Below, piece after piece: positions 47,108-56,701 of a DNA stretch of 64,000 bases. The notes beneath the pieces are model-generated. The model was given only the letters and a program-made list of their open reading frames with translations. It was not told where the DNA came from and made no database searches. The position numbers and the translations under genes were made by a program. Position 1 is the first letter of the stretch. Every line of letters begins with the position of its first letter. The stretch lies in the NCBI RefSeq assembly GCF_900637545.1, contig NZ_LR134376.1, positions 525,501 through 589,500 on the forward strand, read 5' to 3'. This DNA comes from Aeromonas encheleia. Lineage in GTDB: Bacteria; Pseudomonadota; Gammaproteobacteria; Enterobacterales; Aeromonadaceae.

Positions 47108-48811
47108 ATGAAGCAACCCCTATTTCGCCGTAGCGCGTTGGCGGCCGTGCTCGCCCTCAGCACGGTATTGGCTGCCTGCAAAGAGGAGCCACCTTCCGTC
47201 ACGCAAAGTGTTCAGCCCAACGTGGCTGCCAGCGTTGCCAGTGCTGCCAGTGCTGCCAGCGCTGCGGTCGCACCTCAAGGGCAGCCTATTAACACACAAG
47301 CATCGAAATATACCCCAGAGGCTCTCGAGACCCTGCTTGCCCCCGTAGCGCTTTACCCTGATGCGGTATTGGCTCAGGTGTTGGCCAGTGCCACCAATCC
47401 GCAAGAGGTGCTCGATGCCGGCAACTGGCTAGTCGCCCACCCCAATCTCAAAGGGAAAGAGCTGACCGCCGCCATTGCGCCGCTGGGCTTTACGCCGCCA
47501 ACCATGTCGCTGATGCACTTCCCAACCGTCATGGACATGATGTGCTTGAAGATGGAGTGGACGACCGAGCTGGGCAGTGCCTTCCTGGCCGATGAACCGG
47601 GCGTACTGGCAGCCGTTCAGCGCCTGCGCCAACAGGCGATGGAGGTGGGCAACCTGAAAGACTCAGAGCAGATGAAAGTGGCCAAGGATGAACAGAACAA
47701 TCAGCAGATCGTCACCATTGCACCGGCCAACCCTGACGTCGTTTACGTCCCGCAATACGACCCAACCGCCGTCTATAGCGCGCCAGCTGCCGGGCCAGCC
47801 CCAGCAGCGGTGACCACAGGAACCACGACAACGACCGCGCCTGCGACAACGACCACGACAGTGGTAGAAAATGATGATAACGACAACGATGACGAGGATG
47901 AATACGACCGCGATGATATGGTCTTGACGGGCTTGCTCGCCTTTGGTGCGGGCATGTTGGTCAACGAGGTCTTCAACGACGATGATGATGAGGGCGATTA
48001 TTATTACCCGCGGTGGGGATCTGATTATCCCGGCGGTTACGCTCCCTATCGTTATAACCCCAACTATGGCAATGGTTTTCGTCCCGCCAATGGGTACAAC
48101 CGTCCGGCCAACTATCAGCGGGGCTCTAACAACAATATCTATATCAACGCCAAGGGGGATGATTACTTCAATAAGTTTGAGCGCGGCCCCAATAACTACA
48201 TGCGCCAAGCCGACAGCCCCATCACGGCGGCGCGCCCCCAGCGTGCTGAGCTGGCTAACCTGGAACAACGCTCGCGAAATAACGAGGCAGGGGGGCGCCA
48301 ACGAGATGCCACACCGAAAGGGAGTTATGCGGGGGCCAATCGCCAATCTAACAGCGAATACGCCGGTGCACCACGTGCTGTCAATGAGGTGAACAGGGAG
48401 GCGCGCGCAACCACGCCGAAGGGGAGCTATGCGGGAGCCAACCGCCAACCCAAAAGCGGCAACGCCAACGCGACACGCGACGCGAGACAGGTGAGTAGGG
48501 AGGTGAATGTGGCCCAACGCACGCCGCGCCAGGGCAACTACGCAGGGGACAAGGTCAAGCGGCAGCAAATCACGCCACAGACCGCTGGAACGCGTGATCG
48601 CGGCTATGTCCAACCACGCGCCACTCACAGCAAGAGCGCAGCACAGACTGCAACACGCAGAGCACCTGCGGCCTCAACCTCAAAGAGTGCCTTCCAAGGG
48701 GTACAGAATACGGGCAGAACCGAGCGCGCCGCCAGCCAACGTGGGCGCGAAAGTGTGGCTAGTAGCGCGCGTACCGGGCGCACAACTCAACCCAGACGGA
48801 GTACGCGATAA
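47108..48811 (+). CDS. DUF3300 lipoprotein
   Basis: 567 residues. A lipoprotein signal peptide with LAAC (Cys24), an Ala/Ser-rich spacer (40-55), then the DUF3300 core (about 68-225: TPEALETLLAPVALYPDAVLAQ, and VVYVPQYDPTAVY). After it come a Thr-rich stretch, an acidic run (255-270), a possible hydrophobic helix (271-289), Asp/Tyr-rich sequence, and a long basic low-complexity tail with TPKGSYAGANRQ at about 402 and 436 and a third variant near 472. Function unknown; likely an envelope or surface protein. AAGGAAG precedes the ATG. Coupled to the next gene by TAATG. Confidence 0.87.
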   Translation: MKQPLFRRSALAAVLALSTVLAACKEEPPSVTQSVQPNVAASVASAASAASAAVAPQGQPINTQASKYTPEALETLLAPVALYPDAVLAQVLASATNPQEVLDAGNWLVAHPNLKGKELTAAIAPLGFTPPTMSLMHFPTVMDMMCLKMEWTTELGSAFLADEPGVLAAVQRLRQQAMEVGNLKDSEQMKVAKDEQNNQQIVTIAPANPDVVYVPQYDPTAVYSAPAAGPAPAAVTTGTTTTTAPATTTTTVVENDDNDNDDEDEYDRDDMVLTGLLAFGAGMLVNEVFNDDDDEGDYYYPRWGSDYPGGYAPYRYNPNYGNGFRPANGYNRPANYQRGSNNNIYINAKGDDYFNKFERGPNNYMRQADSPITAARPQRAELANLEQRSRNNEAGGRQRDATPKGSYAGANRQSNSEYAGAPRAVNEVNREARATTPKGSYAGANRQPKSGNANATRDARQVSREVNVAQRTPRQGNYAGDKVKRQQITPQTAGTRDRGYVQPRATHSKSAAQTATRRAPAASTSKSAFQGVQNTGRTERAASQRGRESVASSARTGRTTQPRRSTR

Positions 48812-49752
48812 TGAAGCGTTTGTTGAAATGGAGTTGGGCCCCCTCATGGGGTTTGGCCCTGCTAGCCCTGACCTGCGCCAGCGACGCAAGCGCCATGGCA
48901 CAGCGCACCTTCGCCACCCCGGATGAGGCGGTGCAGGCCCTGATCACGGTCTTGGAGCGAAACGATGTCACCGCACTGACGCTGTTACTCGGCGAAAAGA
49001 GTGAAGAGGCCATCACCTCGGGGGATGAGGTGGCCGATGCCAATGATCGCGCCGCCTTCGTCGCGAGCTTCAAGAGCAAGCACCAACTGGTGGCCGAAGG
49101 TAAGGATAAAATGATACTGGTCGTGGGGGAGTCGGATTGGCCACTGCCAATCCCCCTCGTGGCCGCAAATGGCAAGTGGTATCTCGATGGCGCCGCAGGT
49201 GCCAAAGAGATCGTCTATCGTCGCATCGGCCGAAATGAGTTGGGGGCGATTGCGGTGTGCCGTGGCTTTATCGACGCACAGATAGAATACGCCGCCGCGG
49301 GGCATGATGGCCAAACGGCAGGGATCTTTGCGGCAAAACTGCGCAGTGATGCAGGACAACAAAATGGACTCTATTGGCCTGTGGGCAAGGGTGAACCAGC
49401 AAGCCCGGCCGGAGAGGAGGTCGTCAGTGCCGCGGCAGAGGGCTACAAGGCCGTGGTCGGTCAACGCACACCCTATCATGGCTACTACTACCGTATCTTG
49501 TATGCCCAAGGCGCCGCTGCCAATGGGGGGAGGAAAGAGTACTTTGTCGAAGGGCAATTAAGAGACGGTGTCGCCCTGATCGCTTGGCCAGCCGATTATG
49601 CCAACAGTGGGGTGATGACCTTCATGGTGAATCACGAGGGGCGGGTTTATCAAAAGGATCTAGGGGCCGACACGGCAACTGTCGTTGAGGCGATCCAGCT
49701 GTTCGATCCCGATAAGAGCTGGTCGCTGGTGGTTAGCAAAGAGGGCGATTAG
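48811..49752 (+). CDS. DUF2950 secreted protein
   Basis: 313 residues, signal peptide ending around ASA-MAQ (residue 29). Family marks are TFATPDEAVQALI at the mature N-terminus, YHGYYYRILYAQG in the middle and FDPDKSWSLV at the end. Function unknown. The ATG overlaps the DUF3300 stop by one base, so the pair is translated together; DUF3300 and DUF2950 are neighbours in other proteobacteria as I recall, which supports a joint envelope function. Confidence 0.87.
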   Translation: MKRLLKWSWAPSWGLALLALTCASDASAMAQRTFATPDEAVQALITVLERNDVTALTLLLGEKSEEAITSGDEVADANDRAAFVASFKSKHQLVAEGKDKMILVVGESDWPLPIPLVAANGKWYLDGAAGAKEIVYRRIGRNELGAIAVCRGFIDAQIEYAAAGHDGQTAGIFAAKLRSDAGQQNGLYWPVGKGEPASPAGEEVVSAAAEGYKAVVGQRTPYHGYYYRILYAQGAAANGGRKEYFVEGQLRDGVALIAWPADYANSGVMTFMVNHEGRVYQKDLGADTATVVEAIQLFDPDKSWSLVVSKEGD

Positions 49753-49827
49753 GGCTCTTTACCTACCATAGAATCTTGGCAAATAGCATGGGCCGAGAGC
49801 GGCATGATTGAGATCACAGGAGGTGAT

Positions 49828-49847
49828 GCGGGGCCAGTCGGCCCCGC
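49828..49847 (+). terminator. Hairpin after the DUF2950 gene
   Basis: Perfect 8-bp arms GCGGGGCC and GGCCCCGC around AGTC, 76 bp after the stop; weak T tail. Confidence 0.55.
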
Positions 49848-49904
49848 GTTGCGCTCTGGCGTTTAGGCCAGCCGGTCCCGTCGTCGGCCAACAGAAAAGT
49901 GTAG

Positions 49905-50033
49905 TGGTCAAGCAACAATGGCCGTTACTGCCGTGAGTTCCAGCAGATCGTCACGGTGAACGGCAAGAAAGGGGATGAGTACGGTGCTGCATGTCGAGGC
50001 TGGGATGGATCCTGTGAAGTCGTCTCGGACTGA
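49905..50033 (+). pseudogene. C-terminal relic of a 17-kDa-type surface antigen gene
   Basis: An open frame bounded by TAG at 49902 and TGA at 50031 encodes NNGRYCREFQQIVTVNGKKG, then AYGxACR-like GAACRGWDGSCEVVSD. This is the C-terminal pattern of RT0821/Lpp0805 surface-antigen proteins (CREY...V..GG...YGTACR..DGSW.V). There is no start, no signal peptide and no N-terminal half, so only the tail survives. Confidence 0.7.
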
Positions 50034-50035
50034 CG

Positions 50036-50674
50036 CTATTCGATCCCGGGCGGCGGGGCGTGCTCGTTGGGCGCCGCCGTCTGGGCGCTCTTTTTCTTGT
50101 GCTTGCGGACCCGCATGTAGTTGCGGCGCACCCCATAAGAGATGAGCAGACCCGCCAGCAGCATCACCAGCAGCATCAGGCGCTGTTTCTCCTGGCTCAC
50201 CTTGAGGCGGATATCCTGCTGGGCCAGGAGTTTCTGCTCCTCCAGCGTGATGCGCAGGTAGCCGAGGGTCAGGTTGTCATCCTGGATCTCCTGCACGAAC
50301 TGGATGCGGCCCTTGCCCTGCTCCGGCAGTGACTTGTTGTCGGCCCCGATGGGCAACAGGCTCTCCAGCGGTACGGCCTGATCCGACTGGGCGAGGGGAA
50401 TGCCGCGCGCATCATAGAGGGTGACATCGAGGATCTCGGGCTCGGCGGCCAGATCCTGAGCCAGTCGTTCCAGCTCGCTCTCCTTGTCCTCCTTGATCCA
50501 GCGTTTCATGTCGCGGGCGGCGTAGGCCACCAGGGCCTGGGCCCGATCGCGGGCCTCGCTGTGCAGCGCAGCCTGGCTCTCCCCCTGCATGTGAATAAGC
50601 AGGCCCAGCACCCAGAGGCCGAGCAGGCTCCCGGCCGCCAGGCTGATAACACGTTTGATGGGGAGATGACGCAA
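50036..50674 (-). CDS. ytjB: YtjB/SMP-family membrane protein
   Basis: 212 residues with this start (E. coli YtjB, about 214). An N-terminal membrane helix (VISLAAGSLLGLWVLGLLIH), a periplasmic segment (ESQAALHSEARD to about residue 170), a second helix (LMLLVMLLAGLLISYG) and a basic cytoplasmic tail. Function unclear. Divergent from serB, as in E. coli. The start codon is uncertain: TTG at 50674 has GAGG 9 bases upstream; TTG at 50737 would add 21 residues. Confidence 0.82.
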   Translation of the reverse strand: MRHLPIKRVISLAAGSLLGLWVLGLLIHMQGESQAALHSEARDRAQALVAYAARDMKRWIKEDKESELERLAQDLAAEPEILDVTLYDARGIPLAQSDQAVPLESLLPIGADNKSLPEQGKGRIQFVQEIQDDNLTLGYLRITLEEQKLLAQQDIRLKVSQEKQRLMLLVMLLAGLLISYGVRRNYMRVRKHKKKSAQTAAPNEHAPPPGIE

Positions 50675-50795
50675 AGCGCTGAGCCTCGTGGTGATGAGCA
50701 GTGGCCGGATCTTGGCGCTTGCCTGTACAAAAAGCAATACGCTACTCTGGGCCAGCACCCTAAACCCCCTGCTCTCCAAGGAAGGCGTCACCCCT

Positions 50796-51800
50796 ATGTT
50801 GTTGTCCCAGCTTCCCCCCGCCCTGTCCGATTGGTCCGCCGCCCTGTGTGGCGCCCCATGCTGGCAGCTGACCGCCGAAGCCCTGCTGCCCGCGACCCGG
50901 TCCCATGATGGCGCCTGGATAGTCCTGTTTGGCCAGGATCTCGGGCCCCGCCATCTGAGTCGCCTGGCGACCTTGCTGGCGAACAAGGGGATCGAGACTA
51001 GCCTCTACCCCGCTGGGGAACAGGCCGGCATTCCCTTGCTGCTGCTCGGTACGGATCGTTTCTCCCCCGAGCTGGTACAGGCCCTCAAGGGGCAGGAGTG
51101 GGACATCGATCTCTGTCATCTGCCCGCGCTGCCCACCCTGAGCGAGCCGGGTCTGCTGGTGATGGACATGGACTCCACCGCCATCCGGATCGAATGCATC
51201 GACGAGATCGCCCGCCTGGCCGGGGTGGGAGAACAGGTCTCCGCCGTGACCGCTGCAGCCATGCAGGGCAAGCTGGAGTTTGCCGACAGCCTGCGCAGCC
51301 GGGTCGCCCTGCTCGAGGGTGCCCCGGTCGCCATTCTCGATGAGGTGGCCGCGGCTATGCCCTGGATGCCGGGCCTGCAGCTGATGGTCGACACCCTCAA
51401 GCAGGCGGGCTGGAAGGTGGCGATCGCCTCCGGCGGTTTCACCCGCTTCGCCGGCGAATTGCAGCAGGCACTGGGACTGGATGCCATCTTCGCCAACGAG
51501 CTGGCCACCGAGGACGATCGTCTGACCGGGCGAGTGAGTGGTCGCATAGTGGACGCCGCCGTCAAGGCCGAGGTGTTGCAACGGCTGGCGACAGATCATG
51601 GCATCCGGCCGGCCCAGACGGTGGCCGTCGGCGACGGGGCCAACGATCTCAAGATGATGGCCGTCGCCGGACTCGGCATCGCCATCCACGCCAAGCCGCT
51701 GGTGCGGGCCCAGGCGGCCGCCACCCTCAATCATCATGATCTGGAAGGGGTGCTCTGCCTGCTCGGGGCCATTGCCTGTCGCGAGCGCCGCTGGAATTGA
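50796..51800 (+). CDS. serB: Phosphoserine phosphatase
   Basis: 334 residues. Last step of serine synthesis. The HAD nucleophile motif is DMDSTAI (in LLVMDMDSTAIRIECIDEIA), then SGGFT and GDGANDLKM. The N-terminal 120 residues form the ACT-like domain of gammaproteobacterial SerB. I chose the ATG at 50796, after AAGGAAGG; the upstream open frame lacks similarity. Confidence 0.94.
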   Translation: MLLSQLPPALSDWSAALCGAPCWQLTAEALLPATRSHDGAWIVLFGQDLGPRHLSRLATLLANKGIETSLYPAGEQAGIPLLLLGTDRFSPELVQALKGQEWDIDLCHLPALPTLSEPGLLVMDMDSTAIRIECIDEIARLAGVGEQVSAVTAAAMQGKLEFADSLRSRVALLEGAPVAILDEVAAAMPWMPGLQLMVDTLKQAGWKVAIASGGFTRFAGELQQALGLDAIFANELATEDDRLTGRVSGRIVDAAVKAEVLQRLATDHGIRPAQTVAVGDGANDLKMMAVAGLGIAIHAKPLVRAQAAATLNHHDLEGVLCLLGAIACRERRWN

Positions 51801-51829
51801 ACCAGGGTCAAGGAGGACCTGACAACAAG

Positions 51830-52735
51830 ATGGAACTGTTACAACAATCCCTGTTCATCCCCTGCGGCGAGCATCGGCTGCATGTGCGCCACATCCAACC
51901 GGGCGTGGCGGTGCATGCCGAGCCCATCCTGATGGTGCACGGCGCCATCGAGAACGGCCGCATCTTCTATACCGAATCGGGCAAGGGGCTGGCCTGTTTC
52001 CTGGCCAGGCACGGTTATCAGGTCTATGTGGCCGATCTGCGCGGCCGGGGTCTGAGTACCCCGGCCATCGCCGAGCAGGCAGGGCACGGCCAGCATGAAT
52101 TGATCACCGAGGATCTGCCCGCGCTGCAGCACTGGGTGGCGGCCCGTCATGCCGGTGCCAGGGTGCACTGGATGGCGCACTCCTGGGGCGGGGTCCTCAT
52201 GGCCTCGACTCTGGCGCGTTTCCCGGCGCTGGCCGATCAGATCGCCAGCCTGGTGTTCTTTGGCACCAAGCGGGGCGTGTCGGTGCAAAATCCGGAGCGC
52301 TGGCTGAAGGTGGATCTGATCTGGAACAGGCTGGCACCCTGGCTGGCGCGTAACACCGGCTTCCTGGCGGCGCGCAAGCTGAAGATGGGGGCGGATGACG
52401 AGCCCCTGCGCTACCTGCAGGAGACTATCCCCTGGGTGAAGTGCGGGCCCTGGCAGGATCCCCACGATGGCTTCGCCTATGACGAGGCGGCGAGCCGGGT
52501 GCAGTGGCCACCGCTCTGGATGATCTCGGCCCGGGCCGACAAGGTGTTGGGTCACCCGATCGATGTGCGCCGTTTCAGCACCGAGATGGGCTCGGCTACC
52601 CGTCACACCCGGCTTGGCCTGGACAATGGCAACCGGCTCGATTATGACCACATCAACATGCTGACGGCCCCCCAGGCACAGGAGGATCACTTCCTGCAGA
52701 TCCTCGCCTGGCTGAGCAACCCGCAGGCGGCCTGA
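51830..52735 (+). CDS. Alpha/beta-fold hydrolase
   Basis: 301 residues. The oxyanion region ILMVHGAIENGR, the nucleophile elbow AHSWGG (Ser in GxSxG-like SWG form) and a late histidine (YDHINML) give the catalytic set. Substrate unknown; monoacylglycerol- or lipase-like esters are possible. AGGAGG is 13 bases before the ATG, rather far. Follows serB by 29 bp, same operon. Confidence 0.82.
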   Translation: MELLQQSLFIPCGEHRLHVRHIQPGVAVHAEPILMVHGAIENGRIFYTESGKGLACFLARHGYQVYVADLRGRGLSTPAIAEQAGHGQHELITEDLPALQHWVAARHAGARVHWMAHSWGGVLMASTLARFPALADQIASLVFFGTKRGVSVQNPERWLKVDLIWNRLAPWLARNTGFLAARKLKMGADDEPLRYLQETIPWVKCGPWQDPHDGFAYDEAASRVQWPPLWMISARADKVLGHPIDVRRFSTEMGSATRHTRLGLDNGNRLDYDHINMLTAPQAQEDHFLQILAWLSNPQAA

Positions 52736-52748
52736 GATGGGACAGGAA

Positions 52749-52778
52749 CAAAAAGGGCGGCCCTCTGGGGCCGCCCTC
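52749..52778. terminator. Bidirectional terminator between hydrolase and PilZ genes
   Basis: AGGGCGGCCC and GGGCCGCCCT arms; A run on the left, T-rich on the right; convergent genes on either side. Confidence 0.8.
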
Positions 52779-52781
52779 TTC

Positions 52782-55157
52782 TCATCCCGCCGGCGGCGTG
52801 ATGCCAAGCCGGAACAGGGTGGCCTGACTGGTATCGGTCAGCTCGCCCACCCCCATCACGCTCCACAGCTCCTCTTCCAGCTTCTTGGCCTTGTGAATGG
52901 CGAACTTGGCGATGTAGTCCAGTTCGTTGGCGATGAAGCTGGTGTCCGGGCGGCCGGTGCGGGAGATGCCGACCAGCACCGAATAGAACTCCCCCTGCTG
53001 CAGCGCCAGCTCGACGAAGCGGTGCTTCTCCTCCGCCGACGGGAAGCTGCTGGCCAGCCGGCTACGAAACAGGGGGGCGCCCCCCTGCGAGCGCAGGCAG
53101 GCGATGTAGACTTCCGCCTCCTTTGGCTTGTCTTCCCGCTCGATGGTGCGCAACGGCTCGAGCAGCAGGGTCTTGAGCAGCCCCCCCTGGAACAGGGGAT
53201 AGAGGTTGGCCTGCTCGTCTTGCTCGGCGCAGGCGTGCAACAGCCTGGACAGGCTGCGTGGCCGGGGTGCCAGGCCCACCGCCGCCGGCCTGGGCGCTCC
53301 CTTGAGCTTATTGATATAGACCGGCGTGTCGAAGATGTGGTGGGTGAAGATATTGCGCAGCGCCCGCGCCATGCCGCGGTAGCGCCTGTGCTCCCTGGTG
53401 GCCTTGAGTTTGTTCTGGTTGCTCTCGATAAGCAGGCTGAAGAAGTGATGGCCAATGTGGCGCGCCGGCTCCCCTTCGATGCACAGGTGCAGCACGGTGC
53501 GGCTCAAATTGAGGCTGACCAGCCGGTAGGGGAGGCGCTGCAGATCCATGCTCTTGGCCAGATCCTGCAGCCGCGGCAGGGCGACCTGGATGATATCCCC
53601 CTTCTCCCCGACGAAGGGCGCCTCCAGCTCGACTTGCATGCCATGGGCCGAGATGTCGCGGGTCCAGCCAATCCAGCCCCGCTCCTGGTGGCGGATCACG
53701 ATCGCCGTCTTGTGGACGTAGCGTGCCTCCTTGCGCAGCTGTACGTAGTGCAGCGTCTCTATCTCGAAGGGCGCGGCGCTGACGTCGTGACCGAAGCGCT
53801 GCAGATCGTTGGCGTTGTGGGATTGGCTGGCGTCGTAGCGAAACTCTTCGCGCTGCTGGTCGAGGCCGATCTCCTGCAGCAGGCCAACATGGCCGATCTG
53901 CTGGAGCCGCTCGCGCAGCAGCAGATCTTGCAACTGATGCGGCTCCCCGGCCTGCTGGTTGTCGAGATCGGCCTCATGCAGGGCGCACGCCTCCAGGCTG
54001 AACTTGTAGACGCGCCAGCTCGGGCGACGTGCCCCGACCTGGAAGAACAGGGTGGTCAGGCCGCTTTGCAGCAGCTCCTCCCGGGTGGCCGAGAAGAAGT
54101 AGAGGTGGCTGCGGACCGAATGGGTGAAGCTGTAGATCAGGGTCTCGCGCAGTCCCCCTTTGGCCGGCAACAGCGCCTGCATGCGGGTCGCGCCGAACAG
54201 GCTGGCGAGCATGTCGCGGTTCTTGGCATCCCGCCAGTACTCGAGCACGTGCTGGTTGTTCTCGGTGCGCAGGGCTATCTCCAGGGCGGGGCTCTGTCCC
54301 GTGCCAAAGAAGAGCGGCATGCCGGTCATACGTGGCAGGTAGAACTGCTCATACCCCTTGATGACGGCAGCCGACAGCAGGTAGTCGACGCTGACCCGGT
54401 AACGGCTGCGGTTATGCTCGATGAACTCGCCGAGGAAGCGGTCAAAGGCGGGGTGCTCGCCGCTCTTCACCAGTCGCAGCCAGAACTTGCCCTCCTTTCG
54501 CTCCTCCCCCAGGATCTGGTAGCTGATGGGCTGGCGCAGCATGGGGTTGGCATGCTCGCGCTCCAGGCCGGTGAAGAGGACCTCGATCTGCTCGCCGGTC
54601 TGGTAGCTGGGTAGATAGGGCACCGAGACCCGGATCCCGCCGAGCGAGATATCCGAGCTCTTGGCGAGCAGCGTCTCTCCGTCGGCCAGCCTGAGCTGCA
54701 TGGGGGAGCTGAAATGCATCCGCTCCTCCTGCCGGCCGTAGTGGCTGGCAAAGGGGATGGCGCTGACATCGAAGGGACTGAACGGGCTGGCGGGCAGGGC
54801 GAGGCTCTCGCCCTTGCCCTGATGATGCTTGTACCAGTCGTGCAGTGTCTCGTAGACCCCCAGGGTATAGCTGTCGCGGTAGAGGTAGCACTGGGACTGA
54901 AACAGCTCGATGGCCTCGGCAGGCATGAAGTGGGTGACCCCCTCGAACTCGTACACCACACAGAGTTCGCTCAGCTCATTGCGCATGTCGATCACCCGCC
55001 GGCAGGGGGTGCACTTGCGCTTGATCTCCATCTTGAGCAGGAAACGGCTGTTGGTGTTTTCGTTCTGGGTCAGGCGGGTGAAGAGCTCATCGAAGTCCTT
55101 TTCTCTGAGCAGGGGGACGAGTTGTTCTATCAGGTGTAGTGGTTGTTCTGAATCCAT
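52782..55157 (-). CDS. Large PilZ-domain protein with two c-di-GMP binding motifs
   Basis: 791 residues, cytoplasmic. Two complete PilZ signatures: RQEER (142-146) with DISLGG (169-174), and RKEAR (475-479) with DISAHG (501-506), the RxxxR plus D/NxSxxG pattern that holds c-di-GMP. The rest is helical with no recognised enzyme domain. Position next to radA and serB matches Vibrio cholerae PlzC (VC2344) as I recall. AGGA lies 6 bases before the ATG at 55157. Divergent from radA across 100 bp. Confidence 0.87.
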   Translation of the reverse strand: MDSEQPLHLIEQLVPLLREKDFDELFTRLTQNENTNSRFLLKMEIKRKCTPCRRVIDMRNELSELCVVYEFEGVTHFMPAEAIELFQSQCYLYRDSYTLGVYETLHDWYKHHQGKGESLALPASPFSPFDVSAIPFASHYGRQEERMHFSSPMQLRLADGETLLAKSSDISLGGIRVSVPYLPSYQTGEQIEVLFTGLEREHANPMLRQPISYQILGEERKEGKFWLRLVKSGEHPAFDRFLGEFIEHNRSRYRVSVDYLLSAAVIKGYEQFYLPRMTGMPLFFGTGQSPALEIALRTENNQHVLEYWRDAKNRDMLASLFGATRMQALLPAKGGLRETLIYSFTHSVRSHLYFFSATREELLQSGLTTLFFQVGARRPSWRVYKFSLEACALHEADLDNQQAGEPHQLQDLLLRERLQQIGHVGLLQEIGLDQQREEFRYDASQSHNANDLQRFGHDVSAAPFEIETLHYVQLRKEARYVHKTAIVIRHQERGWIGWTRDISAHGMQVELEAPFVGEKGDIIQVALPRLQDLAKSMDLQRLPYRLVSLNLSRTVLHLCIEGEPARHIGHHFFSLLIESNQNKLKATREHRRYRGMARALRNIFTHHIFDTPVYINKLKGAPRPAAVGLAPRPRSLSRLLHACAEQDEQANLYPLFQGGLLKTLLLEPLRTIEREDKPKEAEVYIACLRSQGGAPLFRSRLASSFPSAEEKHRFVELALQQGEFYSVLVGISRTGRPDTSFIANELDYIAKFAIHKAKKLEEELWSVMGVGELTDTSQATLFRLGITPPAG

Positions 55158-55257
55158 GTATTCCTGCCGCGGAAAGTCACTTTTCCGATTCTGGGTTTGA
55201 TCTGTCGGTCGCAAACAAGTATATCAAGCAGGAATTCATCCTGTCCCCGAGTTATCC

Positions 55258-56622
55258 ATGGCCAAAAACAAAACTGCCTATGTTTGTACCGAATGTGGAG
55301 CCGACTTCTCTCGCTGGCAAGGTCAGTGTGGCGAGTGCAAGGAGTGGAACACCATCACCGAGGTCCGGCTGGGCGTCACTACCCCTGGCAAGAGTGCCCG
55401 CTACACCGGCTATGCCGGCGCCATCGGCAGCCAGGTACAGACCCTGGCCGAGGTCGCGACCACCGAGATCCCCCGCTTCGGCTCGGGCTTCAAGGAGCTG
55501 GATCGGGTGCTGGGCGGCGGTGTGGTGCCCGGTTCGGCGATCCTGATCGGCGGCAACCCGGGGGCAGGCAAATCGACGCTGCTGCTGCAGACCATGTGTG
55601 GCCTGGCCGAGCGGATGAAGACCCTGTATGTGACCGGGGAGGAGTCCCTGCAGCAGGTGGCGATGCGTGCCAGCCGGCTGGGGTTGCCCACCGACAAGCT
55701 GCGCATGCTGTCCGAGACCAGCGTGGAGCAGATCTGCATCATCGCCCAGCAGGAACAGCCGCAGATCATGGTCATCGACTCCATCCAGGTGATGCATGTG
55801 GCGGATGTGCAGTCATCCCCCGGCTCCGTCTCCCAGGTGCGGGAGTCGGCGGCCCTGCTCACCCGCTATGCCAAGCAGAACCACGTCGCCATCTTCATGG
55901 TGGGCCATGTCACCAAGGACGGCACCCTGGCCGGTCCCAAGGTGCTGGAACACTGCGTCGACTGCTCTGTGCTGCTGGATGGGGCCCATGACTCGCGCTT
56001 TCGGACCCTGCGTTCCCACAAGAACCGGTTCGGCGCGGTCAACGAGCTCGGCGTGTTCGCCATGACGGGGCAGGGGATGAAGGAGGTGAGCAACCCCTCC
56101 GCCATCTTCCTGAGCCGCGGTGACGAGCAGGCCCCGGGCTCCATCGTCATGGTGATCTGGGAGGGCACCCGCCCGCTGCTGGTGGAGCTGCAGGCGCTGG
56201 TGGACTACTCCCAGGTTTCCAACCCGCGGCGGGTGGCGGTGGGGATGGATCACAACCGCCTCGCCATGCTGCTGGCGGTGCTGCACCGTCACGGCGGCCT
56301 GCAGATGGCGGATCAGGACGTCTTCATCAACGTGGTCGGCGGGGTCAAGGTCGAGGAGACCAGTGCGGATCTGGCGTTGCTGCTGGCCATGGTCTCCAGC
56401 TTCCGGGATCAGGCCCTGCCCAAGGATCTGGTGGTGTTCGGCGAGGTGGGGCTGTCTGGCGAGATCCGGCCGGTACCGTCCGGTCAGGAGCGGCTGCAAG
56501 AAGCTGCCAAGCATGGCTTCCGCCGTGCCATAGTCCCCTATGCCAACGCCCCCAAGCATCCCATCGAAGGGATGGAGGTGGTGCCGGTGAAGAAGCTGGC
56601 GGATGCGCTGGAAGCCCTCTAG
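55258..56622 (+). CDS. radA: DNA repair protein RadA
   Basis: 454 residues. RecA-like branch-migration helicase. Four-cysteine zinc finger (CTECGADFSRWQGQCGEC), Walker A GGNPGAGKST, the RadA-specific KNRFG motif and a C-terminal Lon-like domain. Divergent from the PilZ gene. Confidence 0.96.
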   Translation: MAKNKTAYVCTECGADFSRWQGQCGECKEWNTITEVRLGVTTPGKSARYTGYAGAIGSQVQTLAEVATTEIPRFGSGFKELDRVLGGGVVPGSAILIGGNPGAGKSTLLLQTMCGLAERMKTLYVTGEESLQQVAMRASRLGLPTDKLRMLSETSVEQICIIAQQEQPQIMVIDSIQVMHVADVQSSPGSVSQVRESAALLTRYAKQNHVAIFMVGHVTKDGTLAGPKVLEHCVDCSVLLDGAHDSRFRTLRSHKNRFGAVNELGVFAMTGQGMKEVSNPSAIFLSRGDEQAPGSIVMVIWEGTRPLLVELQALVDYSQVSNPRRVAVGMDHNRLAMLLAVLHRHGGLQMADQDVFINVVGGVKVEETSADLALLLAMVSSFRDQALPKDLVVFGEVGLSGEIRPVPSGQERLQEAAKHGFRRAIVPYANAPKHPIEGMEVVPVKKLADALEAL

Positions 56623-56656
56623 AAAGAGTACGAGCCATCGAGTGGCAAGCAGACAA

Positions 56657-56686
56657 CAAAAAGGAGCGCATCGGCGCTCCTTTTTC
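56657..56686. terminator. Terminator between radA and small PilZ gene
   Basis: AAAAAGGAGCGC and GCGCTCCTTTTT arms around ATCG; usable by both convergent genes. Confidence 0.9.
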
Positions 56687-56701
56687 ATGGCGAATCTCTG
56701 G

